DNA from: JAGLQA01 sp023135565 | GTDB taxonomy: Bacteria; Acidobacteriota; Aminicenantia; UBA2199 | Direction: 5' to 3' | DNA length: 9,294 nt | Assembly (NCBI GenBank): GCA_030639305.1 | Contig: DAOWCY010000251.1 | Span: forward strand, 1 to 9,294 | Shown here: positions 5,259 through 9,294 of the stretch, piece after piece | How the letters are laid out: the number at the start of each line of letters is the position of its first letter | How positions within the stretch are numbered: position 1 is the stretch's first letter | The notes under the pieces: model-generated | Databases searched by the model: none | What the model saw: only the letters and a program-made list of their open reading frames with translations | Told to the model about the DNA's origin: nothing | Position numbers and translations under genes: made by a program

Positions 5259-8200
5259 CTTCTTTTTTTTCTTTTTCGAGGGGAAGGTGCGTTTGGGCCT
5301 GATTTTTTCTTTGGGAATTTGTTTTTGTAGGTCAAAAAGTTCCTGGTATTTTGGATGATCCGCAGGCAATTTGGCTAAATAATCTTCCAGTCGCGCTATC
5401 GCCTCCTTTGATCTCTTAAGCTTAATCAGGCTCCGAAACACGCTGATTAATGAGTCGGATGTACGAAGGTGCTTCATGCCAAGAAACTCACAGCGAATTC
5501 TAAACGCCCTTTCAAGACAGTCGGCAGCCTCTTTATAGCACGCCAGATCATAATATACACCACCAATATTATGAAGCGATGTGGCAACATGAGGATGTTG
5601 GTCACTAAAGAATTGCATCAAAATTTTTAGAGCTTTCTTGTAGTTTTTTAGAGCCTCTTTTTTATTTCCAGATTCATTGTAAGTGGATCCAATATTATTG
5701 TATACAGCAGCAGTATTAGGATGTGGGCCGCCAAAAAGTTGCAGGTAGATTTTCAACGCTCGCGCATGATACTCTAAACCTCTTTTGTAATAACCTAATT
5801 CTTTGTAAATGACGCCAACATTAGTAAATGCTGCAGCAGCATTAGGATGTTGGTCTCCAAATAGTTTAATAGTAATTTGTAAAGCCTTTTCTAGACTTTT
5901 TCTTTGTTCGCTTAAATCATTCTGAGAAAAAGTCATATTATTCAACGTGGCCGCGGTATTAGGATGTTCATCTCCAAAAAGGTTTTTATGAATTTTTAAG
6001 GCTCGTTTATGATACTGTAAGCCTTTTTGGGGATCACCTAAATTGCCATAAATGCTCCCTACACTATTAAAAGATGCAGCAGTGTCAGGATGTTGGTCAC
6101 TAAAAAGTTTTTCTCGAATTTTTAGGGCCCTTTTGTGATAAATAAGTGCTTCCTTGTAGTTGCCAATTATAGAATAATAATCTCCTATATTATAAATATA
6201 GAGAGCGGTTTCAGGGTGTTGCTCATCAAATAGCTTTAGTTGTATTTCCAGGGCGCGTTTTTTATACTTGAATGCTTCATCATACTTGCCGATATTCATA
6301 TAAAAGCTGCCGACATTGTTGAATGATACGGCAGTATCCCTATGCTGCTCTCCCAATTCTTCCCGGCGTATATCCAACGCTTTTTTGCCACACTCTAAAG
6401 CTTGAGAAAATTTACCCAATACATCATAAGTAAAACCAAGATCATTAAAAATATTGGCTTTTATTTTTTGATCTGGATCGCGACTCTTTTCTAACAGTGC
6501 AAGAGCGGATTTTACCAACCGGTGAGTTTCCCGGTAGATCCCCCAATGGAATGGCGGGTAAGCCTGAAGCCAGGTTAATCGGGCCGCTTGATTGCCGGAA
6601 CATGACTCAGCGTGTTGCTGCCATTCTTCCAGGTGGTCGATCTCCGCTTCAAAAACCGGTAAATCGGTAAACTCGTACCTCCTTTCCTCGAACCAATCTC
6701 CCAAGCGCAGGCACACATCCTCAGCCCACCCGGTTTTGCCGCTGATGGGAACTTGCTCCTGCCTGACCCTGCGCACCAATTGGTGAATGTCGTACCTCTC
6801 TCCCTCTTCGGATTTTTGCAGTATACGCAGTGTTACGCCTAACTTTAAGGGAAGGTACAAATCCGCCACTTTTTTTTCTAAAATCGCGGCCATCAGGGAA
6901 ATTCCCATAAATGAGTTGCCGCTCCAGGCCAGCAGGTCTAAAATATCTTCAAAAAATTCCGTTTCATCCAGTACCTCTTGGCTGACCCGCAAAGTAGCAA
7001 AGAAATTTTCTTCTTCATGTCGGGTAAAACTAGCCAGGAAATCTCCCTTCATGGCCTCTTTTAAATTGGTATTTAGAACGGCAAAGTAATTTTGAAAAGT
7101 AAGATCCGGGATATGCTGCAAATAAGCTCCAGCTATCTCGACTGCCAGGGGCAATCCGCCCATAAAACGGACTATCTCTACGGCCGCTTTTTTTTCTTCT
7201 CCCGGTAAATTATCTAAAGAGCGGCCTGACTCTTTGAGTAAAAGATCGAGAGATAAGGCTTCATCCAGCACATCGATGCCAATGGGAGTAAAACCTGGCT
7301 GCGACTTACGGCTGGTGAGCAGCAGGTGAGGCGCGGCTTCCACCTCCGGTAAATACGGTTCAATATCTTCTACTTTTATTACATTGTCGAATATAATCAG
7401 GCAGTCGGAGCGGGTCTTTAACCGCCGTTTCGCCACTTCCAATATAACCGAGTGCTCCGATTCCGGCGCAATCCAGCGGGCCTGTTTCGCCACTGCAATC
7501 AACTGCGGGTCGATCTCTACGTCCGCATTAATCCAGATCACACCACCAGGGTACTCATCGCGGTAACGGTGGGCATACTCTACAGCTAATTGGGTTTTGC
7601 CTAAACCGCCTAAACCCTGGAAAGCCGCCGTATGCCCGATGGCCGTTCTTTTCCCATCGTTCAACTGCCCGTGCACCTGCCGCATCGCCTTTTCACGGCC
7701 TACCATGCCTTCCTTTTTGGCCCGGAACGGCACATTAAAAGCCGGGTTATTTAGAGCGTATTTTGCCGGGGCCGGGTTCAGCGATATTCCAGAGGGGATT
7801 TTAGTCTCCCCCGTTTCGCCGGTTTTCGATTCCCCGGGCAGGAAAAATTCAAAATTTCCCCCTTCGTAAACATCTATATCTTCGCGCCACTTACCTTTAT
7901 TTTCATTCCAGCAGCGCAGGTAGACCACACCCCCATTTTTTTCAAAATCAAAATGAACAAAATTGTAGGCATTGGTATAAAGCGGGTCGGAAGCTTTGCG
8001 GCGATCATAAGCCGCGCCCGCCGGGATAACCACACAATCGCCTTCGGTGCCTTTTTCCGCCGTTACGCGGTTCATATGTTGATGCCCGCACAATATAAAT
8101 TGCGCATCTTGTTTTAAACTGCGTTGAACGGTGCCGCGGTCGATTTCGGTTAACCAATTGAAAGGATGGTGCATAATAGCTAAACGCAGGTCGGCATTTT

Positions 8201-8798
8201 CCGTATTTTGCAAAATATCATAAATTTGCGGTTCGCCGATAATAATCTTTCCATAATCATCTTTGAGACGCCCGCACATCAGCGCCGAATTAAAGCCCAG
8301 CAGCGCCACTCTCCGGTCATGGACGATGATTTCAAAACAGGAGGTGTAGGCCGATAATTTCCCTTCTGCGTAGGGTTTTACAAATGCCGCATAGGCAGCA
8401 AAGGGTTCAAGCATCTGCTTTACTCCTTTTTCATCGTCTAACCATTCTTTTATTTCATCTTCTTTAGTTAGCGGTTTTTTTAATTCTCCAGGCAAATACT
8501 TGAAGTCATCGCGGTCCAGGTCATGGTTGCCCGGCACAATAAACAACCGGTTTTTATCAAGCCCGGCGGCTTCGAGCGCCGGTTCAAACAAATGGGTTTC
8601 CGCTGCTTTGTATTCCGCCTCTTTGCCGCTGAAAGCCGCATCGCCGCTGAATATTATAAAATCCACTTTTCTCAAATCCGGGTGGATTTTGGCGCGCTCT
8701 TCTATGTCTTTTATTAGTGCGTCCCGAACCACTTTGCGATCAAAATTTTCGTCTTTCTGGTGCCAATCGGAAAGATGCAGCCAGGTTAAACCCGCCAT
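5244..8798 (-). CDS. metallophosphoesterase - STAND (NB-ARC-like) NTPase - TPR protein
   Basis: One 1184-residue protein with three modules. Residues 1-315 are a calcineurin-like phosphoesterase with all metal motifs: SDWH (D11, H13), SGD (D53), GNHD (90-93), HHP (210-212) and GHQH (238-241). Residues 365-700 are a STAND ATPase: VGRE (366-369), P-loop GLGGLGKT (395-402), Walker B CLIIFDN (466-472), TSR (495-497), GGLPLAVEIAG (547-557), then a winged-helix-like part ending in YDIHQLVRRV. Residues 780-1150 are 42-residue TPR repeats of kinesin-light-chain type, each closing on an HP-x-T-like turn. The tail is basic with eight lysines (1175-1182). In known STAND proteins the repeats sense, the NTPase switches by oligomerising, and the N-terminal domain is the effector; here that would be a phosphodiesterase or nuclease. 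A defence or cell-death role is inference. GGAGG (8806-8810) lies 7 bases before the ATG. There are no membrane segments. It stands alone between MITE-like copies. Confidence 0.93.
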   Translation of the reverse strand: MAGLTWLHLSDWHQKDENFDRKVVRDALIKDIEERAKIHPDLRKVDFIIFSGDAAFSGKEAEYKAAETHLFEPALEAAGLDKNRLFIVPGNHDLDRDDFKYLPGELKKPLTKEDEIKEWLDDEKGVKQMLEPFAAYAAFVKPYAEGKLSAYTSCFEIIVHDRRVALLGFNSALMCGRLKDDYGKIIIGEPQIYDILQNTENADLRLAIMHHPFNWLTEIDRGTVQRSLKQDAQFILCGHQHMNRVTAEKGTEGDCVVIPAGAAYDRRKASDPLYTNAYNFVHFDFEKNGGVVYLRCWNENKGKWREDIDVYEGGNFEFFLPGESKTGETGETKIPSGISLNPAPAKYALNNPAFNVPFRAKKEGMVGREKAMRQVHGQLNDGKRTAIGHTAAFQGLGGLGKTQLAVEYAHRYRDEYPGGVIWINADVEIDPQLIAVAKQARWIAPESEHSVILEVAKRRLKTRSDCLIIFDNVIKVEDIEPYLPEVEAAPHLLLTSRKSQPGFTPIGIDVLDEALSLDLLLKESGRSLDNLPGEEKKAAVEIVRFMGGLPLAVEIAGAYLQHIPDLTFQNYFAVLNTNLKEAMKGDFLASFTRHEEENFFATLRVSQEVLDETEFFEDILDLLAWSGNSFMGISLMAAILEKKVADLYLPLKLGVTLRILQKSEEGERYDIHQLVRRVRQEQVPISGKTGWAEDVCLRLGDWFEERRYEFTDLPVFEAEIDHLEEWQQHAESCSGNQAARLTWLQAYPPFHWGIYRETHRLVKSALALLEKSRDPDQKIKANIFNDLGFTYDVLGKFSQALECGKKALDIRREELGEQHRDTAVSFNNVGSFYMNIGKYDEAFKYKKRALEIQLKLFDEQHPETALYIYNIGDYYSIIGNYKEALIYHKRALKIREKLFSDQHPDTAASFNSVGSIYGNLGDPQKGLQYHKRALKIHKNLFGDEHPNTAATLNNMTFSQNDLSEQRKSLEKALQITIKLFGDQHPNAAAAFTNVGVIYKELGYYKRGLEYHARALKIYLQLFGGPHPNTAAVYNNIGSTYNESGNKKEALKNYKKALKILMQFFSDQHPHVATSLHNIGGVYYDLACYKEAADCLERAFRIRCEFLGMKHLRTSDSLISVFRSLIKLKRSKEAIARLEDYLAKLPADHPKYQELFDLQKQIPKEKIRPKRTFPSKKKKKKKKGR
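5460..6461 (-). repeat. 126-bp coding repeats specifying the TPR units
   Basis: Eight or more units of 126 bases code for 42-residue TPRs; the turn motif recurs at residues 822, 864, 906, 948, 987, 1029, 1071 and 1113. One unit (949-987; bases 5838-5954) is 39 residues, a 3-codon in-frame loss. Neighbouring units share runs such as YHKRALKI and DQHP, so recombination between units could change their number. The region is AT-richer than the rest of the gene. Confidence 0.8.
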
Positions 8799-8805
8799 CA
8801 GTCAG

Positions 8806-8810
8806 CCTCC
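8806..8810 (-). promoter_or_regulatory. Shine-Dalgarno of the STAND gene
   Basis: GGAGG on the minus strand, 7 bases from the ATG at 8798. It fixes the start, and the protein then begins directly with the first strand and SDWH motif of the phosphoesterase. Confidence 0.75.
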
Positions 8811-8831
8811 ATAAAAAAATTAGTAAACAAG

Positions 8832-8837
8832 ATTATA
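8832..8837 (-). promoter_or_regulatory. extended -10 promoter of the STAND gene
   Basis: The minus strand reads TGTTATAAT: a perfect TATAAT with the TGn extension. The -35 position (8855-8860, TTCGGG) is poor, as is usual for extended -10 promoters. A second TATAAT lies at 8842-8847. Transcription would begin near 8825, with a leader of about 27 bases. A CAATTA/TAATTG inverted repeat (8894-8910, 5-base loop) lies upstream and could be an operator, but this is a guess. Confidence 0.5.
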
Positions 8838-8973
8838 ACACATTATATAAAAATCCCGAAAATATAAAAAAACGAAGTCGAAAATCACATCACCAATTAA
8901 CGCCTAATTGTCTCTCCGCAATTTTACTTTATACTTCCTGTCCTTTTCATCAAAGCCGATGTAGTAATAATGA

Positions 8974-9149
8974 GAAAAATGTGCACGGTGCATGACTTTA
9001 TAACTTTTTCAATTTGGTTTTAGGATAGAACGAAAAAAAAGTAAAGCACCGGCCCCGTCTTCTTTTTATATCGCCTGAAACCCCTTAAGTCTTAAAGATT
9101 TGAGTAACACTCAACACTTCCTTTTTTCCTTGCACCGTCCCTCAATTTC
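8974..9149 (+). mobile_element. MITE-like element, short copy (176 bp, internal deletion)
   Basis: It carries both end blocks of the element at 4093-4451 (77 of 78 and 83 of 84 identical) but only 14 unrelated bases between them in place of 197. The same terminal inverted repeats are kept. Its right limit at 9149 is exactly where the RAYT reading frame stops looking like a transposase, which marks an insertion or recombination junction. Confidence 0.65.
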
Positions 9150-9232
9150 CAAAAATACAGGTTTTTCTCATTACCACGGTGAGTTACATGGTAAAGAGCA
9201 CCTGGAAATTCTATTCTCAATTGTCTGGCCAT
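9092..9232 (-). pseudogene. RAYT (Y1_Tnp, IS200-like) transposase, 5' fragment cut by the MITE-like element
   Basis: From the ATG at 9232 the minus strand encodes MARQLRIEFPGALYHVT, then HRGNEKNLYF, the hallmark N terminus of REP-associated tyrosine transposases, single-strand DNA transposases of the Y1/HUH class. After residue 27 the frame enters the MITE-like element at 9149 and continues with unrelated residues (WKLRDGARKK...) to a TAA at 9092-9094, giving a 46-residue product. The HUH histidines and catalytic tyrosine, which lie further on in intact proteins, are missing, so this is not an active transposase. The rest of the gene is not in the window to the left of the element; it may have been deleted. 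The start has no SD. Confidence 0.85.
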
Positions 9233-9238
9233 AATCAA

Positions 9239-9267
9239 ATTATACCAGCTAAAAAGTCATAAAACAA
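9239..9267 (-). promoter_or_regulatory. promoter of the RAYT gene, apparently leaderless
   Basis: The minus strand has TTGTTT (9262-9267), 17 bases, then TATAAT (9239-9244), with TGG just before it (extended -10). Only 6 bases separate TATAAT from the ATG, so transcription should begin at or next to the start codon. Confidence 0.5.
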
Positions 9268-9294
9268 GACTTGACCCCAGGAAGCAGCAATTCC

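Noticed and set aside
6592..8995. Several 60-104 codon plus-strand frames opposite the STAND gene
   Set aside because: All are antisense to strong domain motifs on the minus strand and have no family features.

Overview
The window looks like chromosomal sequence from an uncultivated, moderately AT-rich, Gram-negative-type bacterium. The core genes are ordinary bacterial ones: a four-cysteine ribosomal protein L28, a TIGR00725-type Rossmann protein and tRNA pseudouridine synthase TruA. Intergenic DNA is long and repeat-rich. It also holds a fragment of a REP-associated tyrosine transposase (RAYT). Together these recall candidate-phylum genomes such as Omnitrophota or its neighbours, but nothing here fixes the lineage.

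Layout: (1) Bases 1-61, minus strand: the first 20 codons of a secreted or membrane-anchored protein running off the left edge. (2) 62-820: mostly non-coding, with small repeats and a 24-base piece of a repeat family found twice more in the window. (3) 821-2301, plus strand: promoter and gene for a soluble PAS-PAS-GGDEF diguanylate cyclase with intact active and inhibitory sites. (4) 2446-3973, plus strand: a compact housekeeping run, rpmB - TIGR00725 protein - truA, behind a strong sigma-70-type promoter. (5) 3974-5243: about 1.3 kb without a convincing gene, holding a 359-bp MITE-like element and then a striking array of about 29 units of 21 bp arranged as a large imperfect palindrome. (6) 5244-8798, minus strand: one 1184-residue gene joining a calcineurin-like metallophosphoesterase, a STAND (NB-ARC-like) NTPase and kinesin-light-chain-type TPR repeats, with its own SD and extended -10 promoter. 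(7) 8974-9294: a second, internally deleted 176-bp copy of the MITE-like element, which cuts off the RAYT transposase gene after codon 27.

The most interesting part is 4093-9232. The STAND gene has the effector-switch-sensor layout of bacterial conflict (anti-phage or regulated-death) ATPases. It lies with the palindromic array between two same-orientation copies of a non-autonomous element whose homology limits coincide with terminal inverted repeats. This looks like an accessory island placed beside a housekeeping cluster. The diguanylate cyclase and rpmB-truA genes appear unrelated to it in function.
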